Part shown: positions 33,588-43,347 of the stretch, in pieces
Layout of the letters: every line of letters begins with the position of its first letter
Numbering within the stretch: position 1 is the stretch's first letter
Assembly: GCF_900573985.1 (NCBI RefSeq)
Contig: NZ_UWOK01000001.1
Span: forward strand, 1,054,001-1,118,000
Length of the DNA stretch: 64,000 nt
Source: Campylobacter showae
GTDB lineage: Bacteria > Campylobacterota > Campylobacteria > Campylobacterales > Campylobacteraceae
Reading direction: 5' to 3'
Notes under the pieces: model-generated
What the model was told of the DNA's origin: nothing
What the model saw: the letters and a program-made list of their open reading frames with translations, nothing else
Databases searched by the model: none
Program-made: the position numbers and the translations under genes

Positions 33588-36500
33588 TATAGTTTTACCG
33601 TTTTATCGGGCTTTCTAAAGTACGCCAAAACCGCGATCAAGACCATCAAAAGCGCACCAACCCACACAAAAGTAGGCACCGGTATCGGCTCGCCCGCAGC
33701 ATACGAGTGCATACCGCTTAGGTAGAAGTTTACGCCAAAATAGGTCATTATGATCGACCAATAAGCAAACATCGAAGTCACGGCAAATGCGTACTGGCTG
33801 TTTAGCTTAGGGATAAATCTGATGTGTAAAACCGCCGCATAGACCAAAATAGAAACCAGCGCCCACGTCTCCTTGCTATCCCAACCCCAGTAGCGACCCC
33901 AGCTTTCGTTCGCCCAAACGCCACCTAGGAAGTTTCCCATCGTAAGCAGGCTAAGGCCTAGTATCATCGCCATCTCGTTTATACGGGTAGCCTCTAGGAT
34001 ATTTCGCGAAATTTCCTTATGCTCTTTGCCGCCTTGCAGGGCAAAAAGTACGAGCGTAAACATACCCAGCAGCGAGCAAAGTCCCAAAAATCCGTAGCTA
34101 GCCGTGATGACTGAAACGTGGATCGTTAGCCAGTAGCTCTGAAGTACGGGCACTAGAGTAGTGATCTGCGGATCCATCCAGCTAAGGTGTGCGACAAATA
34201 GCGTAACGCCCGCTAAAATCGAGGTTAGAGCCATAGCTATCGGGCTTTGGCGCGAGAACACGAGGCCTGATAAGCTAAGCGCCCAAGCGATATAAATCAT
34301 CGACTCGTAGGCGTTGCTCCACGGTGCGTGCTCAGCGATATACCAGCGTATGCCGATGCCGAAAGTATGCAGTAAAAATGCCAAGATATTTACGCCGTAA
34401 ACGATACCAAATAGCCATTTGATATTTAGTTTAGGCCTTGCCATCTTAGCAAACACGAAGCACAAAAGGCCAAACCCAGCCAAAAGATATACCGGCGTTA
34501 GCGATTCGAAAATTTTATACTCGTTAAAAAACAGCTCCATCTCGATGCGTTTTTCGCCCGGGATGACCGCTTTGCCGTGTTCTTGCTGATAGGTTTTGAT
34601 CTCGGCTAGAGCTTGATTTGCTCGGCGCCAGTTGTTGTTTTCTGTAGCTTCGGCAACGCTAGTGAAATAGCTCCTTAGCATCCTGCCGATCGGCTCGCTC
34701 TCGTTTTTAGGAAGGTACATCATAGCCGAAGCTATACCGTACCATTTGTTATTCGGGTCGTCCATCTTTGGAAACATCGTAAAAACTTCGCCTATAAACA
34801 CCATATAAAGGATATTTAGGCGCTCGTCTACTTTTTGCAAGTCTTTATCGAACGTACCTCGCTCGCCTGGCGTTTTGCGGTTTGCTGCTTCGGCAAATTT
34901 GTTGAGTTTGTAGGTGATTTTACCGTCTTTGTCGCTTTCAAAAAAGTCGTTGTAGCTCGCGTATTTGGCCTTTTCATCTATGCCGATTAGTTTTTTTAGC
35001 TCTTTATTTCCGACATAGATTATCGGCACGTCGCGCCAGTACGGAGCGTTTATCATCATAGAAAGTATGGCTTGGTTTGCATTTAGGCCGTCTAGCGTAT
35101 CGCTGCGGTGGATCTTGTTTAAAATTTCCCTTGCTACGGTATCAAAAGGCTTCATTCTTCCGTCGGCGCTTTGGATGATTAGCGTCGAAAGCTCTTTGGC
35201 ATGGTTTGCATCGATATTTCTAGCGTTATCGGCTGCGTAGGTTTTGCTTGGAGCAAATGCCGCAAAGCAGGCCACTATCACAAAGCTCGCGACTTTTTTA
35301 ACGGCATCCTCGTTTATCATTTTAGCTAGTTTTCTAAAGCGCGAGCGAGGATTTACGACGTTAAAAAATAGTCCCAGTCCCAGCAAAAAGTAGCCGACAT
35401 AGGTCGGAATCTTGCCCGGGTCGCGGTTTACCGATAGTACGGTGCCAAGCTCGTCTTGGTCGTAGCTGCTTTGGAAAAATCTATATCCGTCGTGATCTAG
35501 TACGTGGTTCATATAAATTTTATACGGGTAGTTTCCGGTCCTAGAGTCCTCGACGATGACGTCGCTAGAGTAGCTCATCGGCGAATTTGAACCCGGATAG
35601 CGCTTAAGCTCGAAGTCCTCAAGTTTTAAAGAAAATGGAAGCTCGACCATCTTTGAGCCCCAATAAACGTTAAAAAGCACGCCGTCGATCTTAGCTTTAG
35701 CAGGTATGTAGCTGTTTTCATAGAGCATGAGCTGCTGGGTTTGCCCGTCAAACGTCAAATTTGCCACCAATGCGTCGTATTCGCCGTTTTTGCTCACGAC
35801 TCGCTTGGCCGCCTTGGTTAGCAATGATTTTGGAACGAAATTTACGTCCGTGACCGTATAGAGCTGCATCGGTAAAAACTCGGTCGCTTGGTCTTTCGCG
35901 TACTCGCCTTTTTCGTTGGTCGTCATCGTAAAGTAGCCGATATTTTGGTTCGAAGTTAGATAAAATTTACCATCTTTTAGCTCGATTTTGACGAAATTTT
36001 CAAGTAACGGCTGCGCGTCGAATGCAAAGCTAACGCCGCCTACCTCGCGAGTTTCGCCGGCTTGCAGGCTTATTTCTTCTTTTGAGTCCGGGCTTGAGAC
36101 CGCAAGCCTAACGAGCGGTTCGCCTTTTTCCGCTTCGTAGTACTCGGTTTCGGCCTTTTTGTAGTATCCGTCAAAGGTTAAATTTGCTTTTTTTCCCGCG
36201 ATTTCAAGCGGCAAGTTAAAGTCGTTTGAGCCGACGGAAGTGATTTGTTTCGGGATTGAGTTTGAGTAAATTTGACCGTCTTTTTCGGCTGCGATTTCTA
36301 TTCTGGAAACGGATCCGAATACCGCGTTTGAGGTTTCGTTTTCTCTGATGTGGATGTTGCCCTCAAAGCCAAGATATCGCGTCATTGCCGCGCCAAGTAG
36401 CATAAACAAAAAGCTAACGTGAAATATCAAAACGGGTAGTTTTTCTTTTCTTAAAAGGTTGTATCTAAAAATATTGTAAGCCAAATTTATACCTAAAAGC

Positions 36501-36664
36501 ACCTGCACTAAAGCGAACCAACTCGCTCCGTAAACCGCCGCCCACGCGCTTTTTGTGTCGTAGTAGCTTTCTATTATCGTTGCCGCGCCGCTACCGATAG
36601 CAAATATAATAAGTAGCACGACGGCTGACGTCATACTGAAAAATAGGGATTTTAACTCGCTCAA
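33587..36664 (-). CDS. ccsBA: Fused cytochrome c biogenesis protein CcsBA
   Basis: At 1025 residues this is the fused System II synthetase that exports heme and attaches it to CXXCH apocytochromes. The N-terminal ResB/CcsB half has membrane helices near 8-30 and 65-95, a large periplasmic domain with HIRENETSNAVFGS, a helix near 430 and a second periplasmic stretch. The C-terminal CcsA half has the heme-handling tryptophan-rich WGRYWGWDSKETWALVS plus histidines in FVAHLSWMD and LTIHVSVITASYG. Fusion is typical of epsilonproteobacteria, which need many c-type cytochromes for anaerobic respiration. Confidence 0.95.
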   Translation of the reverse strand: MSELKSLFFSMTSAVVLLIIFAIGSGAATIIESYYDTKSAWAAVYGASWFALVQVLLGINLAYNIFRYNLLRKEKLPVLIFHVSFLFMLLGAAMTRYLGFEGNIHIRENETSNAVFGSVSRIEIAAEKDGQIYSNSIPKQITSVGSNDFNLPLEIAGKKANLTFDGYYKKAETEYYEAEKGEPLVRLAVSSPDSKEEISLQAGETREVGGVSFAFDAQPLLENFVKIELKDGKFYLTSNQNIGYFTMTTNEKGEYAKDQATEFLPMQLYTVTDVNFVPKSLLTKAAKRVVSKNGEYDALVANLTFDGQTQQLMLYENSYIPAKAKIDGVLFNVYWGSKMVELPFSLKLEDFELKRYPGSNSPMSYSSDVIVEDSRTGNYPYKIYMNHVLDHDGYRFFQSSYDQDELGTVLSVNRDPGKIPTYVGYFLLGLGLFFNVVNPRSRFRKLAKMINEDAVKKVASFVIVACFAAFAPSKTYAADNARNIDANHAKELSTLIIQSADGRMKPFDTVAREILNKIHRSDTLDGLNANQAILSMMINAPYWRDVPIIYVGNKELKKLIGIDEKAKYASYNDFFESDKDGKITYKLNKFAEAANRKTPGERGTFDKDLQKVDERLNILYMVFIGEVFTMFPKMDDPNNKWYGIASAMMYLPKNESEPIGRMLRSYFTSVAEATENNNWRRANQALAEIKTYQQEHGKAVIPGEKRIEMELFFNEYKIFESLTPVYLLAGFGLLCFVFAKMARPKLNIKWLFGIVYGVNILAFLLHTFGIGIRWYIAEHAPWSNAYESMIYIAWALSLSGLVFSRQSPIAMALTSILAGVTLFVAHLSWMDPQITTLVPVLQSYWLTIHVSVITASYGFLGLCSLLGMFTLVLFALQGGKEHKEISRNILEATRINEMAMILGLSLLTMGNFLGGVWANESWGRYWGWDSKETWALVSILVYAAVLHIRFIPKLNSQYAFAVTSMFAYWSIIMTYFGVNFYLSGMHSYAAGEPIPVPTFVWVGALLMVLIAVLAYFRKPDKTVKL

Positions 36665-36714
36665 AACAGATCCTTGAACATAAATTTAGTAAATCAAAAT
36701 GCACATTATAGTAA

Positions 36715-36720
36715 TTTTTT
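36715..36720 (-). promoter_or_regulatory. -10 box of ccsBA
   Basis: TATAAT on the minus strand, about 50 bp upstream of the ccsBA start, following a run of A/T. Confidence 0.55.
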
Positions 36721-36749
36721 TTAAATAAACTTACTTTTTAGTTATTATT

Positions 36750-37313
36750 TTATGATAATTTTTCGTCTTTAAGTTTAAATAAATTTAATATAAACTCAAA
36801 TTCGCTAAAACCGTCCGCGCTCATAAAGTGTCCGCCTTTTTCAAAGATATCGGGCGTTACGCCTAAATTTCTCGCTACCTTTAGGCTAAGCTCGCAAGGC
36901 ACGATATAGTCGTCTTTTGCGGCTATTACTTTTATAAAATTCGCCGCTGATTTTATCTTTTCATAGGCGATTTGCGGCTCGCAAAATTCATTTAATATAG
37001 CAAATTCCTTAATCGGCTCGTCAAACGGCGATACAAGGACTAGACCGCCGAATTTGGGCAAATTTGCAAAACCGCTAAGAAAATTTAGGCTAGTTATCGT
37101 GCCTAGGCTGTGAGCGATGATAAATGAATTCTCTCCCAAATTTACGTTTTGCTTCATTGTTTCTAGCCACTCGTTTAGCTTCGGTGTTTGCGGGTTTGGC
37201 ATCTTTAAAATTTCCACCTCGGCAAGGCCGCGCATCTTTTCTTTAAACCAGGAAAACCAGTGACTTTGCGGAGAAGCGTCGTAGCCGTGAATGACGTAAA
37301 TTTGCTTTTTCAT
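36750..37313 (-). CDS. RBBP9/YdeN-type alpha/beta hydrolase
   Basis: A 187-residue compact hydrolase: IYVIHGYDASPQSHWFSWF at the start, nucleophile elbow FIIAHSLGTITSLNFL (Ser within HSLG), acid residue in IAAKDDYIVP and catalytic His in EKGGHFMSADGFSEF. These match the RBBP9/YdeN family of small serine hydrolases. The substrate is unknown. Stand-alone gene with its own -10 box. Confidence 0.85.
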   Translation of the reverse strand: MKKQIYVIHGYDASPQSHWFSWFKEKMRGLAEVEILKMPNPQTPKLNEWLETMKQNVNLGENSFIIAHSLGTITSLNFLSGFANLPKFGGLVLVSPFDEPIKEFAILNEFCEPQIAYEKIKSAANFIKVIAAKDDYIVPCELSLKVARNLGVTPDIFEKGGHFMSADGFSEFEFILNLFKLKDEKLS

Positions 37314-37342
37314 TAAATTTGCCTTTTTGAAAAAATACGCGA

Positions 37343-37348
37343 ATTATA
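37343..37348 (-). promoter_or_regulatory. -10 box of the RBBP9-like hydrolase gene
   Basis: TATAAT on the minus strand, 29 bp upstream of the ATG. Confidence 0.5.
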
Positions 37349-37555
37349 TACAAATAAAATTAAAATAATTTTTGACGCGAATCGCAAGAATACTTTTTAA
37401 GTTATAAATTTAAGTAAACGGCAGATTAAATATCATCAACCGTTAAAATTTGATATTTGTAAATTTGACAAATTTGAAGTTAAATTTAAGCTTGTTCCCT
37501 AAAAAACGAAATAGTCGTTATCAATTAAAATTTATATTGATACGAAAAATTTACG

Positions 37556-37561
37556 TATAAT
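37556..37561 (+). promoter_or_regulatory. -10 box of psrABC
   Basis: TATAAT on the plus strand, 52 bp before the psrA start, in a 300-bp AT-rich gap (37314-37613). That gap also holds several CAAATTTG/AAATTT repeats and no gene. Confidence 0.55.
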
Positions 37562-37613
37562 TTACGTTGATTATTTAAGATTTCGGCAAATTTATTTCAA
37601 AAAGGGAGAAAAA

Positions 37614-39902
37614 ATGGATACTTCGAGGCGAAATTTCTTAAAAGCATCCACGGCCACGGGCTTGCTTGCGATGACTTACGCGCCCGGTACTTTAGGCGCA
37701 GTCGGCGCCAAAGCGCTAGAAGGCGGCGATAAGACCGTTTATAGTTTTTGCGAGATGTGCTCTTCTCGCTGTCCTATCGAGGCCAAGGTCGTAGACGGCA
37801 AAACCGTCTTTATCCAAGGCAACGGCAAAGTAGGCGGCACGGCGACTTCCGTGTGCGCAAGGGGCGGCAGCGGGCACAATCAGCTCTACGATCCGCAGCG
37901 CATCGTAAAACCGCTCATCAGAGTAGGCGAGCGCGGCGAAAACAAATGGCGCGAGGCGGGCTGGGACGAGGCACTAGATCTAGTCGCTAAAAAAATGCTA
38001 GAAATCAAGGAAAAATACGGTCCCGAGAGCTTTGTATTTACGGCAAAATCAAGCCAAACGCACAAGCTAATGACGACCTTTGCTAGCGCATACGGTTCGC
38101 CAAACTGCTTTTCTCACTTTTCCTGTTGTCCGATCACCTATCAGATGGTTTGCGAGCATATGTACGGCGATGCGAAGTTAAAAAGAGACTTCGGCAACGC
38201 AAAATACGTCGTAAATTTCGGGCACAATCTCTTTGAAGGCATCGTCATCGCCGACGCTAAAAAGCTAGCTAAAATGGCCGCGAAAGAAGATACCAAGCTG
38301 CTGGTTTTAGATCCGCGCTTTAGCGTCGTAGCCTCAAAAGCCGACGAGTGGCTACCCGTAAAACCGGGAACTGATCTAGCATTTGTTTTAGCCCTTATCC
38401 ATACATGGATCAAAAATGGCACATACGATAAAGAATTTATAGAGAAATTTACGATCGGATTTGACAAAGTCGTAGAAGCGACCAAAGACACAACTCCGCA
38501 GTGGCAAGAAAAGATCACGGGAATACCTGCAAAAACGGTCGAGCGAATCGCTGGCGAAATCTGGAAAGCCGCACCTAAAGTCATCATCGACTTCGGTCAC
38601 AACACCACTACAACTAGAGCCGAATACATCCGCACCAGAGCCATAATGACGGCAAACGCGATGATGGGCAACTGGGAGAAAAAGGGCGGAATTTTTGGCG
38701 GTAAAAAGGCTAAATTTTACAACAAACTAATCGGCGAAGAGCTAATCCCTGAGATCACAAACCCGGACGCCGCGATAAAAGTACCTAAAGTGCCTAGAAT
38801 AGACGCTGCGGGCGAGGACGGACGAAACAAATTCGTCAGCAGAAGCCACGGCGTTTTGATGGAGATCCCGCAAGCCATACTAAGCGAGAAGCCTTATCCC
38901 GTAAAAGGCTGGTTTAGCATAAGGTTTAACCACCCTATCAACGTCGCAGGTACGCAAACTACGATAGAAAGCCTTAAAAAGCTTGACTTTATCGTTTGTT
39001 CGGATATTTATATGAGCGATTTTGCGATATGGGCGGACGTGATACTGCCTGAGAGCACCTATCTGGAGCGCGACGAAGGTATCGAGGATAAATCTGGCCT
39101 AAAACCCGCATATATGATAAGAAATAAGGTCGTAGATCCCGTAGGCGATACTAAAAACGGCTACGATATCTTTAGAGAGTTAGCCCGCAGGATGAAAATA
39201 GACGAGCTATATACTTCAAATACGATGGATGAGTGGCGAATGCAGCAAGTAAAGGGAAACGCCGAGCTTTTGGCGAAGCTGGTTAAAGACGGCTACGTCA
39301 CGTGGAAGGTGCCGGGGATTTTGTTTAGAGAAAAAGATAGCGTAAAAGAATTTACGAAAAAATTCCCTTACGCGCAGCAGTTCGTGGGCGACGACGGGCT
39401 GATGGAATCGCAGGTCAAATTTAAAACCGATAGCGGTAAGATCGAGCTCTTTAGCGAAAAGGTCGAAAAGCAGTTTCCGGGATACGGCTGCTTAAACGCC
39501 GAGGGCATGGACGTATTTTTCGGCGAGGAGCTTTGTCTAATGAGCGGTAAAACGCCGATACATACCAACGGCCACACGCAAAACGTCGAATTTTTAAACG
39601 ACCTGATGAGTAGCGCGCCCGTTTGGATACATCCCAATACCGCGAAAAAATACGGGCTAAAAGACGGCGACAAAATAACCTTGCAAAGCAAAACCGCAAA
39701 AGAAAAAGCAAGCGTGATGCTGACTGAAGGCATCAGAGAAGATACGCTTTTCGTCTATCACGGTTTCGGTCACGAAAGCGCCGGACTAAAACGCACGAAC
39801 GGCGTAGGAACGAATCAAAGCAAGCTACTAGATCCTACCGTGATCGGCCCCGTCGCCTCCACGATGGTGCGAAACGTCGGCGTCAAGATAATAAAAGCGT
39901 AA
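37614..39902 (+). CDS. psrA: Polysulfide/thiosulfate reductase catalytic subunit
   Basis: The 762-residue molybdopterin oxidoreductase carries a Tat signal (TSRRNFLKASTATGLLAM), so it is folded before export. A [4Fe-4S] motif follows in FCEMCSSRCPIEAKV with a downstream VCARGGSGHN, where Cys can serve as the fourth ligand, then the molybdopterin-binding blocks FGHNLFEGIV, LLVLDPRFSVVASKADEW and HTNGHTQNVEFL. The neighbours encode a four-cluster ferredoxin subunit and a NrfD-type anchor, the PsrABC/PhsABC arrangement used to respire polysulfide or thiosulfate with quinol. Sequence alone does not separate these substrates. Confidence 0.88.
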   Translation: MDTSRRNFLKASTATGLLAMTYAPGTLGAVGAKALEGGDKTVYSFCEMCSSRCPIEAKVVDGKTVFIQGNGKVGGTATSVCARGGSGHNQLYDPQRIVKPLIRVGERGENKWREAGWDEALDLVAKKMLEIKEKYGPESFVFTAKSSQTHKLMTTFASAYGSPNCFSHFSCCPITYQMVCEHMYGDAKLKRDFGNAKYVVNFGHNLFEGIVIADAKKLAKMAAKEDTKLLVLDPRFSVVASKADEWLPVKPGTDLAFVLALIHTWIKNGTYDKEFIEKFTIGFDKVVEATKDTTPQWQEKITGIPAKTVERIAGEIWKAAPKVIIDFGHNTTTTRAEYIRTRAIMTANAMMGNWEKKGGIFGGKKAKFYNKLIGEELIPEITNPDAAIKVPKVPRIDAAGEDGRNKFVSRSHGVLMEIPQAILSEKPYPVKGWFSIRFNHPINVAGTQTTIESLKKLDFIVCSDIYMSDFAIWADVILPESTYLERDEGIEDKSGLKPAYMIRNKVVDPVGDTKNGYDIFRELARRMKIDELYTSNTMDEWRMQQVKGNAELLAKLVKDGYVTWKVPGILFREKDSVKEFTKKFPYAQQFVGDDGLMESQVKFKTDSGKIELFSEKVEKQFPGYGCLNAEGMDVFFGEELCLMSGKTPIHTNGHTQNVEFLNDLMSSAPVWIHPNTAKKYGLKDGDKITLQSKTAKEKASVMLTEGIREDTLFVYHGFGHESAGLKRTNGVGTNQSKLLDPTVIGPVASTMVRNVGVKIIKA

Positions 39903-39912
39903 AGGAAAAAAG

Positions 39913-40482
39913 ATGAAAAAAGCGTATAGAATGATACATGACGAAAACCTCTGCATAGGCTGCCAAGCGTGCTCGGTGGCTTGCAGGAGCGAAAACGAAG
40001 TGCCTAGAGGCGTTTTTAGACTTCAAGTCCATTCGCAGATAAAGGGCAAATTCCCAAATTTAAAAACCGACTTTAGCAGACACAGCTGCGTGATGTGCGA
40101 GGATGCTCCGTGCGTGGCGGTTTGCCCTACTGGAGCTAGCTTTCAGACGGCGGAGGGCATCGTGCTGCTAGATCACTCTACCTGCGTATCTTGCAAATAC
40201 TGCATCCTGGCCTGTCCTTACGACGCTCGCTACGTCGAGCCAAAAACCGGCGAGATAGGCAAATGTACGTTTTGCTTTGAAACTAGAGTCAGCGTAGGCG
40301 AGCAGCCTGCGTGCGTGACCGTTTGTCCGACCGATGCTTTGGCATTCGGCGATATAAATGATCCAAACAGCGAAGTAAGTAAAATTTTAAATAATAAAGC
40401 TCACTACTATCCTAAAGCCGAGCTTAAAACCAAACCGAAGCTTGCTATGATAGCTAACCGCAAAGGAGGAAGCCATGAATAA
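39913..40482 (+). CDS. psrB: Polysulfide/thiosulfate reductase iron-sulfur subunit
   Basis: 189 residues with four [4Fe-4S] ligand sets: CIGCQACSVACRSENEVP (about 17-34), CVMCEDAPCVAVCPTGA, CVSCKYCILACPYDARY and CTFCFETRVSVGEQPACV continuing to VCPTDAL. It passes electrons from the NrfD-like subunit to the molybdenum subunit on the periplasmic side. It has no signal of its own and is presumably exported with PsrA. It starts 10 nt after psrA and overlaps psrC by 8 nt. Confidence 0.93.
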   Translation: MKKAYRMIHDENLCIGCQACSVACRSENEVPRGVFRLQVHSQIKGKFPNLKTDFSRHSCVMCEDAPCVAVCPTGASFQTAEGIVLLDHSTCVSCKYCILACPYDARYVEPKTGEIGKCTFCFETRVSVGEQPACVTVCPTDALAFGDINDPNSEVSKILNNKAHYYPKAELKTKPKLAMIANRKGGSHE

Positions 40483-41446
40483 TATGTGGGGAAGCGTAGC
40501 GCAATATAACGAAATTTACTGGCCGTGGCCGATAGCGGTTTATCTATTTTTGGCGGGTTTGTCCGCAGGCGCGATGATGGTTGCATTGCTTGTTAAGTGG
40601 AACTACCACAAAAAACAAGACGGCAGCATATGGGACGCGATGGTAAAGGCGGGCGCTCTAGTGGCTCCTATAACGATTACCGTGGGCCTTGCGCTTTTGG
40701 TGCTTGACCTTGGCAAACCGCTTAGTTTTTACTGGATTTTGATTAAGTATAACTTCGGCTCGGTTATGTCTATCGGCGTTGCGTTATTGCTGCTTTATAC
40801 GCCGCTGGCTTACCTTTTTGCGGTAATTATTTTTGAAGAAGAGATAGAAAAGTATAAAATTCTAGCGATTTTACGTCCTATTTCTAGGCTGATTCGCTCT
40901 TTTGCGCCTCTTTCAAAGATAGTCGAGATGGCGCTTTTCGGTCTTGCGATCGGCGTGGGTATATATACGGGCTTTTTGCTTAGCGCGATTACGAAGCTTC
41001 CGCTTTGGAATACGCCGATTCTGCCAATCTTGTTCCTAACATCAGGCTTTAGCTCAGGCGTAGCGACAAACATCTTGGTCGGACTTTTTTGCTTCAAACA
41101 CCTTCTTAACGAAGACAACGTGAAGTATCTTTTGGTTATGGATTTGCGTGCCGTACTTTTCGAGATACCGCTTATAGCTATACTATTTTTGGGACTATAT
41201 TTTGAGGGCGGAGCTAGCGCGGTCGCCGCAAAACAAGCTCTAAGCACCGGACAATACGCGTTAATATTTTGGATAGGCGTCGTGGGTATCGGACTTTTGA
41301 CCCCTATCACCATAGCGCTAACGGCTCTTAAAAATCACGCTTATAGAGTGGGCTACATCATAGCAAACTCTCTTGTAGTTATCTGCGGCGTCGTGATGCT
41401 AAGATACTATATAGTTTATGCCGGTCAAGTTTTCACGGGCGCGTGA
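40475..41446 (+). CDS. psrC: NrfD/PsrC-type membrane anchor and quinol oxidase subunit
   Basis: A 323-residue membrane protein with about eight to nine helices. NEIYWPWPIAVYLFLAGLSAGAMM is the typical first helix and quinol-site region of NrfD/PsrC, followed by VLDLGKPLSFYWIL. It anchors the reductase and oxidises menaquinol. The menaquinone it would use can come from the futalosine route encoded by mqnE further on. It overlaps psrB by 8 nt. Confidence 0.92.
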   Translation: MNNMWGSVAQYNEIYWPWPIAVYLFLAGLSAGAMMVALLVKWNYHKKQDGSIWDAMVKAGALVAPITITVGLALLVLDLGKPLSFYWILIKYNFGSVMSIGVALLLLYTPLAYLFAVIIFEEEIEKYKILAILRPISRLIRSFAPLSKIVEMALFGLAIGVGIYTGFLLSAITKLPLWNTPILPILFLTSGFSSGVATNILVGLFCFKHLLNEDNVKYLLVMDLRAVLFEIPLIAILFLGLYFEGGASAVAAKQALSTGQYALIFWIGVVGIGLLTPITIALTALKNHAYRVGYIIANSLVVICGVVMLRYYIVYAGQVFTGA

Positions 41447-41570
41447 AATTTAGGCTAAACTATACGCATTAGGCTCGGTAAACTCGCCGGGCCTTTTTAA
41501 ATTCAGACGATCCAAAATCATTTTTAGCTATCATCTCCCTTAAAATATTGCGATAAAATTCGGAGAATTT

Positions 41571-42239
41571 ATGAAAATTTTACTGCTTGAGGACGACTTC
41601 GTATATCGTGAGAGCGTTAGCGAATACCTAGAAAGTCTTGGCTACGAGGTGGATGAGGCTGCCGATGGCAAGGTAGCCTGCGACAAGATAGCGGCGGGCT
41701 TTTATCACCTGCTGATACTTGATATCAAGGTCCCGCACATCAGCGGGCACGAGGTGATAAAATACGCCAAAGATATCGGATGCGAAACGCCCATAATGAT
41801 AATGACCTCGCTTGTAGATATAGACGATATGGCGGTCGGATACGAGCTGGGCTGTAACGAGTATCTAAAAAAGCCATTTGAACTAGCCGAGTTAAAATTT
41901 AGAGTAAACGAGCTAATGCGAAAATATCACGGCAGAGACGATAAAAACTTGATCGCTATCGACGAAAACTTTAGCCTCGATACGGCTAAAAAACGGCTCA
42001 AATTTAAAGGCGAGCCCGTCGAGCTAAGTACGAGAGAATTTGCTATCATCGAGTGTTTGCTATTTCATAAAAACAGCTTCGTAGGCATCGAAAGGTTGCG
42101 AGCCGAAGTGTGGAACGATAAGGAGATCGACCCCGCCGACGTGCGCATGCATATACTAAAAATCCGTCAAAAAACGACTCCGGAGTTTATAAAATCAGCG
42201 CGCGGACTAGGCTATAAGATAGATGTTTCAAAATCTTAA
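41571..42239 (+). CDS. OmpR-family response regulator
   Basis: 222 residues: a receiver domain (1-115) with acidic LLEDD pocket, phospho-acceptor Asp in LLILDIKVPHISG and Lys in YLKKPFELAEL, then a winged-helix DNA-binding domain with VELSTREFAIIECLLFHKN and ADVRMHILKIRQK. GGAGAATTT precedes ATG. The kinase gene starts 17 nt before its stop, so the two make one two-component system. Targets cannot be read here; psrABC lies upstream on the same strand but is separated by about 120 bp. Confidence 0.92.
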   Translation: MKILLLEDDFVYRESVSEYLESLGYEVDEAADGKVACDKIAAGFYHLLILDIKVPHISGHEVIKYAKDIGCETPIMIMTSLVDIDDMAVGYELGCNEYLKKPFELAELKFRVNELMRKYHGRDDKNLIAIDENFSLDTAKKRLKFKGEPVELSTREFAIIECLLFHKNSFVGIERLRAEVWNDKEIDPADVRMHILKIRQKTTPEFIKSARGLGYKIDVSKS

Positions 42240-43347
42240 AATCCCTATTTTAGCCACTTTTATCATCATGGCTTTGTTTATATTTCAAAGCTACGAGATT
42301 ATAAATTTAAGCTCCAAAGACGAATACTCAAAAAATATGTTCGAGCTACTCGAGTACGAGGGCAAAATCCGCAAAGCGCTCGATAAAAACAAGACTTTGC
42401 CTATCTCGCTCACATATAAATACGGCGTTTTTGATCTCAAAGAAAAGCAAGTCGTCTCAAATTTGGACGCGCGCCCGAGCGATTTAAAATTTATCACCAG
42501 GCAAGAAAACGGACATCTTTTTTACAAAACCTATTTTCGCGCGGACGGCGAGTTTTATTATCTGGTGCTAGCCAAAAAGCAAAACGTGGCTAGGATTTTA
42601 TTTGTCACGGCTCTAACTCTAGCGTTTGCGCTCGTGGTCGTATTTTTCGCGCTTTATTTGTCGTTTGTTAGCGGCATAAAGCCCTACAAAGACGCTAAAA
42701 AATATATGAATAACTTTTTTAACGACGCGATGCACGAGCTAAAAACTCCGCTGGGAGTCATCGGCATAAACCTCGAGATGCTAGGTCTTGATAACAAATA
42801 CGTCACCCGCATGCGCTCGGCCCTAAAGCAAATGCAAGTTACATATGAGGATACCGAATACTACATCAAGCGCGGATACATTTTATTTCCGCCAGAGATT
42901 TTAAATTTGAGCGAATTTAGCCTCGAGCGAGCGCGGTATATGCGCGGTATCGCGATGGCGAAAAATATCAAAATTTACGACTTCATCGAGCCTGATTTGC
43001 AAATTTTCATGAGCAAGATAGAGGCGGGCAGACTGATCGACAACAACCTAAGCAACGCCGTAAAATACAGCCGCGAAGGAGGGATAATAAATTTGCGCCT
43101 TTTTGAAAAAAGCGGCAAAATCGTGCTCGTAGTCGAGGACGAGGGCGAAGGCATAAAAGATACGAGTAAAATTTGGAAACGCTACGTCAGAGACGAAGGC
43201 GTGCAGGGCGGCTTTGGGCTAGGGCTAAATATCGTGCAAAGCATCTGCGTGAAAAACGGCGTGGAGTACGGCGTTAAAAGCGAACTGGGCAAAGGCAGCG
43301 TCTTTACCTACAAATTTTCGCCGTACTCAAAAAGCCTGCTTGACTAA
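42223..43347 (+). CDS. Sensor histidine kinase
   Basis: 374 residues: helix 1 at about 7-25, a periplasmic sensor of about 100 residues (containing YKYGVFDLKEKQV, small and Cache/PAS-like), helix 2 at about 125-150, then the H-box FNDAMHELKTPLGVIG with the phosphorylated His, N-box IDNNLSNAVKYS, G-boxes VVEDEGEGI and GFGLGLNIVQS. There is no recognisable HAMP domain; the second helix leads almost directly into the dimerisation helices. Coupled to the regulator. The signal is unknown. Confidence 0.92.
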   Translation: MFQNLKIPILATFIIMALFIFQSYEIINLSSKDEYSKNMFELLEYEGKIRKALDKNKTLPISLTYKYGVFDLKEKQVVSNLDARPSDLKFITRQENGHLFYKTYFRADGEFYYLVLAKKQNVARILFVTALTLAFALVVVFFALYLSFVSGIKPYKDAKKYMNNFFNDAMHELKTPLGVIGINLEMLGLDNKYVTRMRSALKQMQVTYEDTEYYIKRGYILFPPEILNLSEFSLERARYMRGIAMAKNIKIYDFIEPDLQIFMSKIEAGRLIDNNLSNAVKYSREGGIINLRLFEKSGKIVLVVEDEGEGIKDTSKIWKRYVRDEGVQGGFGLGLNIVQSICVKNGVEYGVKSELGKGSVFTYKFSPYSKSLLD